DNA from: Limanda limanda
Taxonomy: Eukaryota > Chordata > Actinopteri > Pleuronectiformes > Pleuronectidae
DNA: 64,000 nt
Direction of reading: 5' to 3'
NCBI RefSeq assembly: GCF_963576545.1
Contig: NC_083658.1
Location: forward strand, 10,309,428 to 10,373,427
Part shown: piece after piece, positions 11,821 to 24,880 of the stretch
Position numbering within the stretch: position 1 is the stretch's first letter
Layout: each line of letters starts with the position of its first letter
The notes under the pieces: generated by a model
Database searches by the model: none
Told to the model about the DNA's origin: nothing
The model's input: only the letters and a program-made list of their open reading frames with translations
Made by a program: the position numbers and the translations under genes

Positions 11821-13156
11821 GACTTTCCTCTGCATTATCTTATTGCCCCATATTTGCACCGCACTAACAAGCCGCACTCATTTGCATACAGTGAGGACAC
11901 CTGGGGGGGTGCAGGTTTCGGACAGAGATGCAGATGGAAGGTCTGGATATGACCTAGTGTGTTTTGTACAGTTATGCAAGTATAACAGCTAGAGGGGCGG
12001 TCAGGTATAATTCAAAATCACCGGTTTCATTTGCTTAAAAGGAAATGTGCTGGTAAGCAGACAAGCAGGAAGAGACAGCAAATAAAAATGAATAGAGGAA
12101 ACCTCTGCATTCTCCATCCCTCACACTTCCTTTAACCCCTCCTGCTTCCAGAGAAATAAAAAAGCAGAGCAAAATACAAAGTTTCAAGCCCACTATTAAA
12201 TGCAATTTTTTTTAAACTTGGCACAACACAGCACGATACATCCAAGAAGTCAAAGTTCTTTCAGTGAATTTGTATTCACATTTTATTCTATTGTTGCACT
12301 TTGACTGTATTGTTTGTTACATGTATTGCTTTGTGCAATATTGCTTCAACAAGACTGTGATCGTTTTCTATTATCTTTCAATACCTTACACTTTCTCGAA
12401 ATACTCACAAATGAGTGTTAAAAAGCAAGTAAAATGATTTTTGGGGCCATCAAACATTTAACAGGAACTATACATATACGTTCTCTTCTCACTCATGCAG
12501 TGTCATATCAGATCAATATTGGTTAAAAGATCCCTAAAGGAACAGGAAGTGAAGCCAAAACATACGCATTAAAACGTAGAATGCCACTACCGCATGATAT
12601 TATATATTCAAAATGTGTTTTCTTTTAAATACAAGCCAAACAGCAGTGCACACACAAAGTATACCTGAGTTCTGTCAGGCATCAGTGCAACCAGTGAGTC
12701 TTCCTGCTCCTGCCGAGACACCAAACATCATTAAAGCAAGCTGAGATTGACACACCGTTAAAGTTACATTACACTGTATGAGCAGAGATATTCATGGAGG
12801 CGTTAAGAGAGGGAAATGGAATCTTCTTGCCAGGTATCAGCATCTGTAATGTTATTCCTCACCCTGGACCTGGATTTGTTTCTTGCACCAGCGCTCTCGT
12901 TGTAAAAAAAGATGAAGTAGTCACAAATATGGATGATACACAGAAACCTTAACAAATACCACCATTCCATTTAGATTTTATTTTTTATACGGCTTGTTTA
13001 CCCTGCACCCTTTAGATGCCCAAATAGTTCAGTGAGCAAACGTCAGTTGTGGTTTTATCATTTACCAATATGCTCTGTGGAAACTGGGTCATGTGGCTCC
13101 TTCAGACGAGAAAGTTACTGAACCGTCCTTCCTCACTGTCCATCTACACTCACAAT

Positions 13157-13171
13157 CCCCCCCCCCCCCCC
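13157..13171. repeat. (C)15 homopolymer
   Basis: Uninterrupted run of fifteen C residues followed by a pyrimidine-rich stretch. Confidence 0.93.
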
Positions 13172-14099
13172 TTCCCACTACCATCCCTCGCCATGTCTTT
13201 ATCTGCAGGGTTGAACAAAACACAACGTTTAAGTTTAAACTATTTTTGTCACAGTGGACAGTTTCTGATCTTTTTTGGGTTGTGTAGCTCGACTTTGTGG
13301 AATGATTTTCTCGAACCACAGAGAGGTTCGGGATAGAAATCTTGCCTCGGGCACTTTGAAGCAGGCTCGACTAATTCAAACGTTTGATTTTAATAAGCAG
13401 ACATCTGAACAGGATCGTGGGGAATGACAGAATCTCACCACATTTGGATTGTCTGTTCTAGTTCATGGAATGTGTGAAATTTATTTTACAGTGGACCTGA
13501 GTTCTGCACCAGGTCTAATACCCATTGGCTAAAAAGTTGCTTTAGGGTTGAAAAATATGAATTAAATAAACTAAGCCTGGGAGCAGGTAAGAAGCATTCG
13601 TTTTTTTCTGAAGAAATCAGAAATTAAAATGATTATGCAGTTATCTTATATAAAGCACCTTTGACCGCCTCCCTTTCGCTCAAATAACTGTCACTGCCGA
13701 CAGCAAACTAGTTACTACAACAAAATAGATAAAGACAAAAAATATCCAGCGTTGAATATGTTTTCAAAACTCTTCATAAACTTTTCATAGCCACAAGCTG
13801 GGCTCGTCATTGCTGAGGAAACAAGCTGACAGCTGTGGGAGCACCGGTGCACATATACCTTTCCAAGAACACTACAAAATAGGAGGAAGAGGAAGCCATA
13901 ATCCATTTGAGAGATAAATGTGGGTAACAGGTTGGGTCAGGTACGGAGGTTTACAGACATGTAGCAGTGCAGTGGACACAGCCCATCTTGCTCATGGTTT
14001 TCCTTATTATACCGCGATATAAGAAATTCCTCCTATTATATGTGATTGTTGAACATCTCACTCTAAAACCATGTGTATTAATCTTCCACCTCCACTTTG

Positions 14100-14240
14100 A
14101 CAGGTGTTCATCCAGGCGCTGAGGCCTGGCTGCCTCCAAAAACGTGGGACGGGATTGAGGTCAGCTCTGTGCAAGACACTCAAGTTCCTCCAAAACAAAG
14201 TGGAAGAAAGAAACAGATTCATTGTGGACCCAGCGTTGTA
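14100..14240 (-). repeat. Possible Tc1/mariner transposase fragment
   Basis: The phrase around 14155-14200 (GAGGTCAGCTCTGTGCAAGA, then CTCAAGTTCCTCC) closely resembles a phrase I remember from the antisense strand of abundant teleost Tc1-like transposons. Ends and inverted repeats are not found, so at most this is a short decayed fragment. A nucleotide search against a teleost repeat library would settle it. Confidence 0.35.
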
Positions 14241-16479
14241 ATGTTGAAGGAGAATGACTTGTTAAAAATGCTCTTGAAAGCAGAAGACTACTCCTTTATT
14301 ACAAGAAAAGACAATTGGATAATGTCTAATTTTCGGTGTTGCCTAATATCTGGAACAATAAAAGCTCCATTAGGCACATTGGACAAATTGAATTACAGCA
14401 TATGATGGAATGAGAAAGCGTTTGAGACAGCGGAGACAAAAATCATCAGCATTTACATCTATTTCAAATTGACTCTTTTCTCCGTTGTGTTTAAGAAAGA
14501 AATGAACGTGGTGTAATTAAAGGAAAAGTACTTATTCTAACTTGTGATAAACTGCGTGCTCCCTCATCACTAAGAGTGAGGTGCACTGTGATTGCTCAGC
14601 AGTGGAATTTGCATATTCTCAGTAGCTCTCTCTGATAATCATTTATCAAACTGATGAATGGTTGTCATATTGTGCGTTATTTATATAAGCACTCCACAGA
14701 CGTCCCAGTGAAGCAGATTCTTTGCAGCAGCAGCTCTTGAGTGAGAAGTCGGGGGTAAAGCCGAGCCTTATTGGGCGACTGAAAGGTAATTAGTATCTCG
14801 GTGTTCTGTGTACTTTATTACAAGTATGAAATATGCGGCTACCGCTAATGATGAGCTGCGGAGGGAACAAGACGCCGCTGGTTTGGTGAACTCTTAATAA
14901 TCTGCAACAAAAGACGAGAATTAAAGCAAAAAAAGTACAGAATGGGGAGTTTGCAGTCAGACCGGTGGCGCCTTTGCCAGCATGCACACGCCAGAGAGGC
15001 GATTCAAGAACTGAATACTAACAAGGTCAACACGCAGATACACTGCACCACTCCCCCTTCCAGGTTTTATTACAGTAATGCATTTGGACAAGTAGCCTTG
15101 TTTCTCCGATAAGAGCTCATATATCCCCGCGTTTTGAGCCACAGGGGGCCATTGCAGTTTACCATGTAGAGTTCAATTCCTTTGCAGAACCACACAGTGT
15201 CCTTATTCATTACACTCCTGTTTTTTTTTATGCTATAGTGTCACCCATTACTGGTTCTTTTCTATATGCACAAATGCAGCGCCCTCTTTGCTTACAGGTC
15301 GGAGGTCTGGGGAAACGTCTCTGCAGCGAGAGGCAGACAAACAGCAACTGGGATTTGGTCCGATTTCACGCTAGAACAGAGGTGACTGACAACTTGTGCG
15401 ATTTATTCCCCGCGCATAATAATGGAGGGCTTGGGAAGTGGCAACGAAATGAATTGGGTCTCACAGGGCTCATGTTTTCTGGTGAATTGCTTTGAACTAT
15501 TCTTTTAGAAAGAAAATCCCTCAAGTCATGCTGTGAATATTTGCCGCGGCATCAATGGTCTTACTCGAGTGGAGTTTAAGGGGGATCCATGCACCTTTTT
15601 TTTTTCATTATTTATTAGCAAGACAGGGAAACGAGAGAAATTTACAATATCTATACACATGCACAATTCTTGACCTTGGAAACATCTGTCAACAAAACAA
15701 CACAAAATAAAGGCCCACCGTTGTGCTAGCTCATTCTAGAGCTTTTGAACACATGGTCCTCATCACGACAACCAACTCCTTACCCTTCTGTACACCAAAA
15801 TTAGTCTGGGGGGGGGGTTTCGCTGGTGCATCATGTTCAACATTTCAAATGCAACAAGAACTGAGGTGGTCTCTAACAAGTTTGCATGTTCACCCTGGTG
15901 TCCCGTTTCCATCGATACCGATCGGGAATGAAAATGATGTTTTGAATTGGTATAACGATTTAGCAAGATCAATCTCCTAATGAAGAACATGTGATAGCAT
16001 CAAAAGCTCCATAAATGTGTTGACCTCAAGTAAGGGGGTTGTTAAGTCAGTTGTTCTCGTGTTGCTTGAGGTTAGAGACTCAATAAACGCTTATAGAACA
16101 GATCAGGAAAGTCTGCTGAATATAAACCCTGGCCTTCTTACAAATATCAAATATGGAAGCACATGTTGCTTCGTATTTCAGTTTGTAAAGCATCTGGAAG
16201 TTCAGGCTAGAATTCCAACACTGAGTCAAAACATTGTGAGACAGGAATCCATTCGTGATCCCTCGATAGATAACCAGACAAAACCAATGCTCTTAAATTG
16301 GTTGAAAAACAGGCACCATATCCATTAATTCCGCTGGTCAAGAAAAAGACAAAAGCTCCTTCAGGCAGCTTCAAACTTCAGACTATTTCCAGACAACTGA
16401 ACTGTTTTTTTCCCCCAAGGGCTGGGAAATCCTTCAGGCGAATCCCTGATCCTCCTTATCTCTTCTCTTGGCCTTTCCA

Positions 16480-16720
16480 ACCAGGTCTTATCGGCTCCTG
16501 GACAGTAATTAACAGGAATTACACAGAGGCCGTATCTGCTGAGCCCACGTTGTTACCGCAAAGAGCCCTTTTTCCATTTAGGGGCTGTCGGCTGGGAGAT
16601 TATCGGAAGAGAAGGGCTCCTCGATCAGGAGCCACCACACTACTGTTGTGCTTTTGTGCCACAGCTCAGCCACAGCTCTTGTCACTTGTGCGGATAAAGT
16701 CAAAGTTAGGTGCAGGACTG
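16480..16720. promoter_or_regulatory. Candidate conserved non-coding element
   Basis: A repeat-free block with clustered homeodomain-type sites (AGTAATTAACAGGAATTACA near 16504) beside GC-balanced sequence with few stop codons. This mix is common in vertebrate developmental enhancers. A 180-codon open frame crosses it (16298-16840) but shows no domain, splice context or biased codon use. Conservation has not been tested. Confidence 0.33.
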
Positions 16721-17639
16721 GATTCCAGTGTTGCTTGTGGTCCAATTAATGCTATTTTGTTTGTCGACAAAAAGGGAAACCTAATAAGAGTGAGTGTAAT
16801 AGATGTTTTCCTTAATCTAAAAATAATTTGTCCTGTGTAAGTGGTTATTAAGGCTAAGAAATTGCACCATTACAATTCATATTCTATTAAAAAAGCCCCT
16901 CACTGCTCCTTTAGATATTAAGGAGATATTGGCAGAGTTTTCAAATCCAGCTGTAACGTTAAAATGATGCCTTTAGGTGAATTAGAGATTTGTGAGCTGT
17001 ATAATTTCATCACTTCCAACGGTGTTGCATGGTTAATAGGAACGGAGCCTTTAAGTTAAAACCAATCGTGCAAATTTACCCACATGATTTACGCTCATAA
17101 TTCTCTCTCTCTCCTCCTCCTCCTCTCTCTCCCGGCCGTGCACGCTCTAAATGTTTAACCGGATCCTTGAGAAAAGCCTCTCTACTTCTGTTTCCTTGGC
17201 AACTGGCATGCATCGGAATTGATGACATCTCCTGATCGCCCACTTACTTTGCACTAAAAACGCTCTCCATGAACTTCGCCAATGCCATTTCCCTCTCAGG
17301 AAGGTGACGGCGCTTTTCCCACAATAGACGGCGACTGAACGGATAAAGAGACTTTTTCCATTTGACGTTTTATTTTCTTTTTTATCTGTACACAGCTGGT
17401 AGGTAGACAACGGAGGGTGTTTTTAAAAGACCACGCTGACCAGCTCTTTAAATAATGTAAACGGGAAATAGATTTACGGTATGAGAACGGTCAATCCTTC
17501 CAACTTAAACTAAAAATTCAACATGACAGATGTAACGGGATCTCAATAATTCATGGTCTGCCAAGTGCCTGCAGTGTGATTTGTATACCTCTCTTACCCA
17601 GTAGAATCGGGCTCTCAGCATGAATCACTGTCTATTTAG

Positions 17640-17915
17640 CTTTACCTTGAAGCTACAAACTCCTTCGAGTTGAGAGCGAAACCATATCCTTATCCGGTGG
17701 CCATCTAGTAAAGCGTTTCTGTCCGACAGTTTTCCCCCGTAACTCACACTTTCATTCTCTCCCTTAATTAACACAGACGATCAGCGAGACAGCTCCGGAG
17801 GCCAGAACCCGATGCAGGACTGCTCGCTGTCACCTTGTTACCATCCTAATGGGTTCAGACGAGGTCCCCCTGACACAGGAGAGAGGGGAAATTAATTCAT
17901 GAAGCCCGGCCTCAT
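17640..17915. promoter_or_regulatory. Candidate conserved non-coding element
   Basis: Contains CCCTTAATTAACACAG near 17761, ACCTTGTTACCATCCTAATG near 17831 and AAATTAATTCATG near 17888, a clustering of TAATTA-type and other AT-core sites in otherwise unique sequence. No coding signal. Judged from composition only. Confidence 0.35.
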
Positions 17916-17960
17916 GTACTTTCCACTTTGCCTCTTGCTTCCCCCTTGTCCTTCCTGCAT

Positions 17961-17986
17961 CCCCCCCCCCCCCCCCCCCCCCCCCC
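17961..17986. repeat. (C)26 homopolymer
   Basis: The longest C run of the window, continuing into GCCCG. It creates proline-rich or glycine-rich translations on either strand that should not be read as protein. Confidence 0.95.
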
Positions 17987-18179
17987 GCCCGACCGTCCCT
18001 CCTCCACAGCCTTGTTTAAACTGTTGGCACTACACAACAGAGAGAGAACATATTCGACATAATCACGCTGCACGCACCAGCAGCCCCAATGCACAATTTA
18101 TTCAGCTTCATTAAAAAACGCACACACGCACGGTGACGGAAAAAATTAACAAACACATTCTTGGAGTGTCCATTAAAAT

Positions 18180-18535
18180 CTATTCATTAACTCCAGAGCC
18201 ACATTTCATCCGCTGTTGGTTTTGTGTCTGTAAGTGTTTACAGCTCGACAATAAAAAATGCAAACACTCCAAAAGCCCTTTGATGAAGTCAAAAGCAACC
18301 CGCTGAAGTGCCGCCGCCTTTTGACAGTCAAAGCGCTGGGTGTCATGCGTGTGGGCAAGAGGCAAAGACACGGCGCTGTCAACCCAATTAGGCCGCCCGG
18401 GCACAACCTGACTCCATTCTGTGGGCCTGAAAGAGGTCAAGGAACATTCACGAGGCGGCCATTTCTCTGCCCGGCTCGCCGAAAAGTCACAGGCCGGCGA
18501 TGTTTGCATTCTCTGACGGAGCTGCAGTGAGGCTG
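18180..18535. promoter_or_regulatory. Candidate conserved non-coding element
   Basis: A GC-balanced, repeat-free block, with AACCCAATTAGGCC near 18379 and TTTGACAGTCAAAG near 18320. Three frames are open over 200-330 bases on both strands with no recognised protein, as expected for enhancer sequence rather than an exon. Conservation is untested. Confidence 0.35.
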
Positions 18536-18741
18536 AAAGGCAAGAATGTCCTTTATGCTATTAAGGGCTGGAAGTGCATTCACAATCACTGTGGGAAAAA
18601 TGTCCGCACGCCGACCAATTAGGAGGATTTTAGAGAGGTTTTAATTTAAAACCAAACAGCCAATTCAGAAGCGTTAACATGAAGTGTTTGGGTTGCTTCA
18701 TTGTTCTGACGACAAAAATTTGTTTATTTAATCCTTTTATC

Positions 18742-19077
18742 GGGAGAGGCGGTGGACTAGTGGCAGAAACTTGGACTATGGGCAGAAAAGGTCTCTGGTT
18801 CGTCTCTGGTTCGACTCCACGGAGAAACAACAAAAAGACGAACCTGGATTGATCTGTCCAAAAATCCAAGATGATTCACCCTTCCCTGTCTAGTGCCCCT
18901 GAGCAAGGCACCTTACTCCCCCAACGTCTGCTCCCCAGGCGCCGTACATGGCTGCCCACTGCTCTGTGTGTCCTGCACCACATGGGTTAAAAGCAGAGGT
19001 TAAATGACCCTCCTTGCATGAGTGTGCTTGTGCATGTCTGTGCATGTGTTTGGGACAAATAAATGTATCTTAATCTT
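18742..19077 (+). mobile_element. tRNA-derived SINE, copy 1
   Basis: The 5' part is tRNA-like. It has an A-box-like TGGACTAGTGGC near 18753 and a perfect B box GGTTCGACTCC at 18808-18818, the internal RNA polymerase III promoter. The 3' end carries an ATCTTAATCTTA-type tail, as expected for a SINE mobilised by a partner LINE. A 9-bp direct repeat AAATTTGTT at 18716-18724 and 19078-19086 is a plausible target duplication, with about 17 extra bases before the tRNA head. The segment TCTCTGGTTCG is duplicated in tandem just before the B box, a feature shared with the copy at 41677-42016. Confidence 0.82.
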
Positions 19078-19089
19078 AAATTTGTTGAC

Positions 19090-21050
19090 TCCATTCCGCA
19101 CATTTCTGTATTTCCTTCATCCCACATTCAATAGGCCTTAACCCCCCTCTGAGCCGTGCTGGAGAATCTATGAGCGCCGACTGGGTGGGAAGCCCCAGGC
19201 AAATGTACTCGGATCAATTGTGCCCAGTCAGCATGGACTTTGAGTGTATAATTTGCACCTCACTGTCTCAATGTGTGTATGTGAATCAATATCCCAAACA
19301 GAGGTGTATATGTCGCTCAAATGCTCATTTAATAAACATGGCAAGCTTTCGATTTCGATTTAATCTGCTTGCTTTCACGATAAAAAGTAGCAGAAGGACT
19401 TGAATGTGGTCACTTCATGCATCATCAGTTCAGTCCCACGTGGGTTTAAAGGGGTTAAACGTTGGACGCAGCTGCAATTGCAGAGGTAGCCCACACGGAG
19501 AAATTAGGTCATCGAAATCACTCAATAATAGATGTTGACATTGCAGGCGCATTGTATCGCACTAATGCTGGGATAACAATTCCACGATGTGAAATGTTTC
19601 CTAATCCTTCCCTCCTCCCCTCTGCGCCAGAGATCAAAAGAAACGCTGGAATTGCTTCTCGTGGCACATTTGAAATGGTTTTTCTCGACAGTGTAATACC
19701 AAAGTAATTTACTTGACTGCGTTTGCTTTTGCCCGTGAATTGCAGAGATGTAGTTTTATTATTTTGTTTGATGTGTCTGAGCCGCGCGGGGTTTGGAGTC
19801 GTCGTTGTGTTTTCGCCACATGGTTCAAATGAAACACCGACACATGACATTGAGTTAAACGAATAACGCTGCGTCATCTTACTCGACCCTTATTTACGCC
19901 CACATGTAGCAGGTGTGATTTATGAACTGCTCTACGGGCTCCATGACAGCGGTTTTACGAGGAGGGCACTTCCTGATATCTCTACAAACGTCCCGGCTCA
20001 GCTCCCTGCCTGCTGTTTCCCGCTGAAACGGTTAAGTTCGAAACACCTCGTGTTAAAATATTTCCCGTGCCAAACAGTTTCCTTCCAAAGCTAATCTTCT
20101 ATTTGCATATTAAAGGCAAAGAAAGGCGCATACAGAACCATAATCCTTTCGCTGTCCTTGTGTTTTTCAAGACCAGGCACTTGGTGCACAAAAAAAGCGA
20201 CAGAGAGCCTTACAGAGCGTTGCGAGCAGCAAAAGGAGCCCCCCCCCTTTCATGCTTATATCACACGCTTTTAAAATCGCTGAGGGTGGCATGCACGTTA
20301 AACATTAGAATCAGGCCATATTTGAATTTCAATGCCAGGCAAATGAAAAGGTGTCAGAATGGGGTTTGGGTACTTTTTGTATTTTGTAAGTGAAGTGGAT
20401 TGTATCGGGGTTGGAACTGGGACAGAATTTGTCCCCAAAATAAAAAAAAAAAAAGAGCATAGCGCCGTAAACTGCTTTGCTTCTGTTTCGCCTTATCCCA
20501 GAGGTTTTGATGGATGAGTTTTCATTAAACCTGAACTAATAAGGCAGAGATGGGGAGTCAATTCAACAGCTTAAAGGTTGCATTCGAGTAATCACCATTA
20601 ACTATGAATTGCATTGTCTTTGCAGGTGTGGAGACGACTGTAAGGTCAGTGGGAGAGGCGGCTGTGATGTCTCCTCCATCATCTGACTTGTTGATGGGAA
20701 ACCACAGCTTCTCCACCACTCATTAGCTTCTTTGAGAATGGAAGAGAAAAGGAAAAATAGGCAAAAAGCGGCAAGCAGACTTGATAGTGAAGCTACGGGC
20801 CTCATTACAAACGCTCAGAGGATAACCCTTCAACAATCAAACTTAATTGGCTGCCTGAACATAGCATTTTTACCCAGAAATTAAAGTGTTTTTGATGTCA
20901 GATGATATATATTTATATATATATACAGGGGGGGGGAGGATCTTTAGTGAAAGGCTGAATGGTGCAAAAACACTTTAATAACCCTCTGGCAATATCACTC
21001 GCATAACGCAGGTAAAGGTGGAATATTTAATCCGGTTTGTGAGAGCGGGA
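19090..21050. other. Non-coding sequence with enhancer-like patches
   Basis: No gene or clear transposon. Repeat-free AT-core blocks occur near 19450-19720 and 20060-20360, and a short AT repeat (TATATATTTATATATATATA) near 20906-20925. Short open frames on both strands carry no domains. Confidence 0.4.
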
Positions 21051-21054
21051 TGAT

Positions 21055-21073
21055 GTGTGTGTGTGTGTGTGTG
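21055..21073. repeat. Short (TG)n run
   Basis: About nine TG units at 21055-21073. Confidence 0.85.
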
Positions 21074-21684
21074 GATCTCGTGATTGTGGGATTGTTGCTT
21101 GGCTACTGGCAGGCTTCAGAGATGATACGCCTACTAACATCTGTAGTGCCTCTCAGTTAGCTCAAGATGCTAATAGAGATTTGAAGGTCTCTGGATTTCG
21201 CAGCCTCTGGACTGTCACAATGACAGCAGCAGAAGATCTGCAATCGCCGCTAACCACACATTTAGTGTTATCCCGACTTAAGAGGATCTTTCTGTTATAA
21301 CAAGTCACTCCTTCTACATATCTTGTATCTTTTTAACTCCTCAGATGCAGATTACGTGTCCCCAGGACTGATATCTGCCATGTTCTCAATCGCTTTTATA
21401 TACGCTCCACGCGGTTATAGAATCAAATCAGTTTAGACGACCACCAGGCCCGTGAAAAAAAGCTTTTTGGTCCACAGCTGAGAAGTTTTTACATTTACAG
21501 AGCTGCCACTGTGCTGTATGTCATATTAAAATAAATAAATAAAATTATTTCTTGAAAATTACAGAAGATGATGCCCCCACTTTCCCCTGATGGCAAAGAA
21601 ACGCACGTTCCTGATGCAGCCTCTCTGTACATGTTTGTTTCATGGATGCAGAGGAGCTGTGGGGGAGGCTCTGCAGTGCCACGA

Positions 21685-21975
21685 CGCACCGTGATTGGCC
21701 GATAAGAGCCCAGAAGGAGGCTTATCCCTGGGAGAGGCCTTGGAGATGACAGTGGAACTGAATTAATATGTAGAATTTATTGATCATTGCACTGCAGGGA
21801 AATCAGCTGCCATCTTCGACCATTTTTGGGGCCCTGAAGGATTGTAAATTAGCGGTCTTAAATATTTCAACCGTGCACCAAATCAAACCTGGGCGATAAA
21901 CATGACAGGGAAATATGTGACGGGACTTCACTGTAAATCACGCCAAATGAAATTACGAGGTGGGCTTACGGGGAA
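21685..21975. promoter_or_regulatory. Candidate conserved non-coding element
   Basis: Dense AT-core and GATA-like sites (GTGATTGGCCGATAAGAG, CTGAATTAATATGTAG, AATCAAACCTGGGCGATAAA) in repeat-free sequence with no coding frame. One of the more enhancer-like blocks by eye. No cross-species comparison was possible. Confidence 0.38.
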
Positions 21976-22589
21976 TAGTTGGAGTGGATTTCTAAAAAAA
22001 ACAATTGGGATTTTTTGTAACCAGTGTAGCATTTCTCCCCTAAAACAATAGGTGCTTTAGCTTTTGGATTAACAACGCACTTTCCTGTGGCAGGAGGGGT
22101 AAAGGTAATTCCCTGCTAATTATAATAAAATGCTAAGCAGTAGAATTTGAATGGGACCTGCATGTTTGAGAGCCCGAGGCCTGGAGAATAGAGTCAGCCT
22201 GGTTTGTTTCCAAAACTCCTGCAGTGCACCAGTCTCCTGCAACCAACAAAGGCGTACGTCTCGGCGAGTGAGCTTACATCCTTTCCACCTCGCAAATAAA
22301 ACAATTTAAAAAACCCAAACTTGGCAGGACTCCCTTGAGACCTGCAAGGGTTTGCTGTGCCTCTGCCCGCTGTAGAAATAGGTTGATTGTGCTTTGACCA
22401 ATCCCAGTTTGACTCAAAAAAGAATAGGAGGGGGGAATGAAAGGAAGGAAAATGTACAAAGAGAACAAGAGAGTAGTGTTTTTTGTTCTTTTCTGTCATT
22501 GAGCGACGGAGAGAGTGTGAACAGGGAGTGAAAACAGTGAGAGAGGATGTGTGCAAACTTTCCAATAAAGGATCATTGAAAAAGGCCAC

Positions 22590-22850
22590 ACGCTGAGTGC
22601 CTGGCTGACGGAAGAGAGCTTGACAGCCTCATCACACGCTACGTTGTTGGGAGACTTCCTGCATTCACAAAACGTCACCTCTCCAGTGAACACAGCCTCA
22701 TTGCACAGACTAGGGTAATTAAAAAAAGCGCAATTCATGCAGTTCCTTTCACTACGGCAACACCCGACAAAAGGATAAGGCCGCAAACTTCCTATCCAGT
22801 GACATCATCGGCCGTCTGAGTGTTTTTTAAGTGCCGTCCTGACAAGCTCA
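22590..22850. promoter_or_regulatory. Candidate conserved non-coding element
   Basis: Repeat-free block with TAGGGTAATTAAAAAAAGCG near 22711 and balanced composition. Minus-strand frames (22786-22496, 22589-22194) are open but show no recognisable protein. Weak call from composition. Confidence 0.28.
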
Positions 22851-23282
22851 TTATTGGTTCCCAAGGTCAAATGGGGGAAAGGAACATTCGTCACACCACA
22901 CATCAGTTTTCTTCCTCGACTACAGATCCAATTTACGCCATTTCCGTTAAATAAAAATTAAAGTAATTAGTAAACCAGTGGAGAAATTTCAGTGTCCCTG
23001 TGCTACTTTGGCTAACCCTGCACGTCTTGCATGCTTAGTGGTCCCTGGAGAATCTCCTGAAGCAGAGCAGCTGAGTGAACTCGCTGTTTGTAGCGTTTTG
23101 ACAGACAGCTGGGGATGCCAGAAATTAGTTGACCTTTAAGCTTGTTTTTCGTCTCAGGATAGAGAGACAGCCATGATAGGTTGCTGATAACGCATTCAAA
23201 CCTTGTGTAATTGTGGTGTTACCCCGATGTCACTCAGATTTGTTCCCATACGATCAATTCTACAATCTGTGAATTTCCACCC

Positions 23283-23545
23283 AAAAATCCATCCATCCTC
23301 TTATCTTTCAAGGGTCTCGAGGGAGCAAATCCCTGCTGACATTGAGTAGGAGGGTGGGATACGCCCTGGACACATCGCCAGTCCATCACAAGATATAGAA
23401 GCAAACAAAAATTTGAACGGTCTATTGGGGTCTCCGATTAACCAAACCTAAATCTGGTCCCTGGAGAAAACCCACACAGACACAGGGAGAACATGTGGAA
23501 CCCCAGGGAGAACATGTGGAACCCCAGGCCGAACAAGGATTCAAG
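23283..23545 (-). mobile_element. Degenerate retroelement-type interspersed repeat
   Basis: The phrases CATCGCCAGTCCATCACAAG, GGTCTCCGATTAACC and GGAGAAAACCCACACAGACA match a very common teleost interspersed repeat that I believe derives from a LINE 3' region. A 21-base unit containing AGGGAGAACATGTGGAACCC is repeated in tandem at about 23483-23526. No ends or target duplications found. Strand and family are uncertain. Confidence 0.55.
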
Positions 23546-24589
23546 CCGAGGACATGCTAAGCTCTGCAGAAAAAGAAAAACACTGCCGTTAGAACACACA
23601 AAACTTTAAACTATATTCCTATTAAATATTCCCTGAAAAATGATTTATTTGAAATGTAATTGCATTCATATGTCATTCTAGGTCATATTGTTTCCCAGTG
23701 CTTTAAGTTAAAATAGCAGCAGTTGAAGTATGATGTCAATTATAGAGTCTGATGAAGTTGGAAAAAAGACGAGAGACAAATTGATTTTGCCGCGCGAATC
23801 AATGAATCTCGCCTCAGAAATCAAACCTAACTGAGTTGCATCCGCCAAAAACAAAGTCAGCACCACAATCAATAGAAAACCAATGTAGGAAACACTGAAA
23901 TGCAACACAGGGAGAAAAAGAAACAAAGAAATGAATGTCTCGGCGAAAGGTGGAAATCACATTTCTGTAGAAAGAAAAAACGACACACTTGAGTGGGGGT
24001 TGCTCTCACTTTTTCAAGCTAGACCTTTTTTAAAGGAGTGATGGGAGCTATCATTTAGCCCAATCTCACTGCACTCCAACAGTTACCGCCGGTAATTTAC
24101 AAAAGTGAAACATAGAATTTAGGTCTGGAGAGGTGCTATTTTCAAATGACATCTACAAACAGAAACCACAGATGCTGTTGCAGAAAGGCAGACACTAAAC
24201 AGCCCATTGGTTTTAAATTAGTTAAATCGAATGATTATTATGGGTTAAAGTCTTATTGCGTTGCTTTAATTATTCTGAGACACCTCCCAGTGATCTTGTG
24301 TGGTCTAAAGGAGACAGTCGCAAATCAATGGGAGCAATAACCATCAGTTTATGCCCACAAGGCTGGAGGATGGCAGAGCGATCAGAAAGAGATGGAGAGA
24401 TGGAGGAGACTCTCTTTTTTGAGAGTGGACTCCAATCTCATATGTAGCCGAAGAAAGAAATGATACACATGAACATAAATACATAAGAATTGTGCAAAGA
24501 TTGCGATATGGACAAATGCACGCGGCCGCAAAGCTCCAGGGAAAGAGGAGGAGCACCCTCGTGGATTAATCATGCAGTGAGGCCGCAGG

Positions 24590-24880
24590 TTAAAGTGTGA
24601 TATTTTTGGGTATAGTCATATTGCCGCCTCCAGGCAATTTGCAAATCGCTGAGAGACTACAGCTTCATTTCCCCCTGTGGCTCAGCTTTGTAAGAGCCGA
24701 GCAGTCAAGGGGAATTAAAATAATTTCCAGAACCGCTGCTGTTTATGTCCAAATTGCCCTAACCTCACTACAAATGTTACTTATTTACTTTTCATTTTCT
24801 ACATGTTTCTCTTTTTTTCTCCCTTCTGGGAGTTTTAGATGCCCCGAAGTCCTCTTCTTTAAACCTGAGAGACAGATTTT
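24590..24880. promoter_or_regulatory. Candidate conserved non-coding element
   Basis: Repeat-free sequence with CAATTTGCAAATCGCTGAGA (an octamer-like ATTTGCAAAT) near 24636 and AAGGGGAATTAAAATAATTT near 24707, in a block with few stop codons. Plausible POU/homeodomain enhancer, unproven. Confidence 0.35.

Larger units (their letters stand above)
11000..14095. other. Non-coding sequence with GA-rich patch and C tracts
   Basis: The interval 11280-11620 is purine-rich on the plus strand (many GAGAGA and GGGAGG motifs) and yields long open frames on the minus strand because of composition, not coding. C homopolymers lie at 11801-11820 and 13157-13171. Sequence at 12.0-13.7 kb is AT-rich and unremarkable. 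No gene recognised. Confidence 0.45.

Noticed and set aside
16298..16840. 180-codon plus-strand frame
   Set aside because: No domain, no splice context, and crosses an enhancer-like block. The length is near the chance maximum for six frames of 64 kb.
17899..18114. Proline-rich and glycine-rich frames around 18 kb
   Set aside because: They arise from the (C)26 homopolymer.
18808..18818. B box considered as part of a functional tRNA gene
   Set aside because: The surrounding sequence does not fold as a tRNA, and a second copy with a retroposon tail shows it is a SINE.
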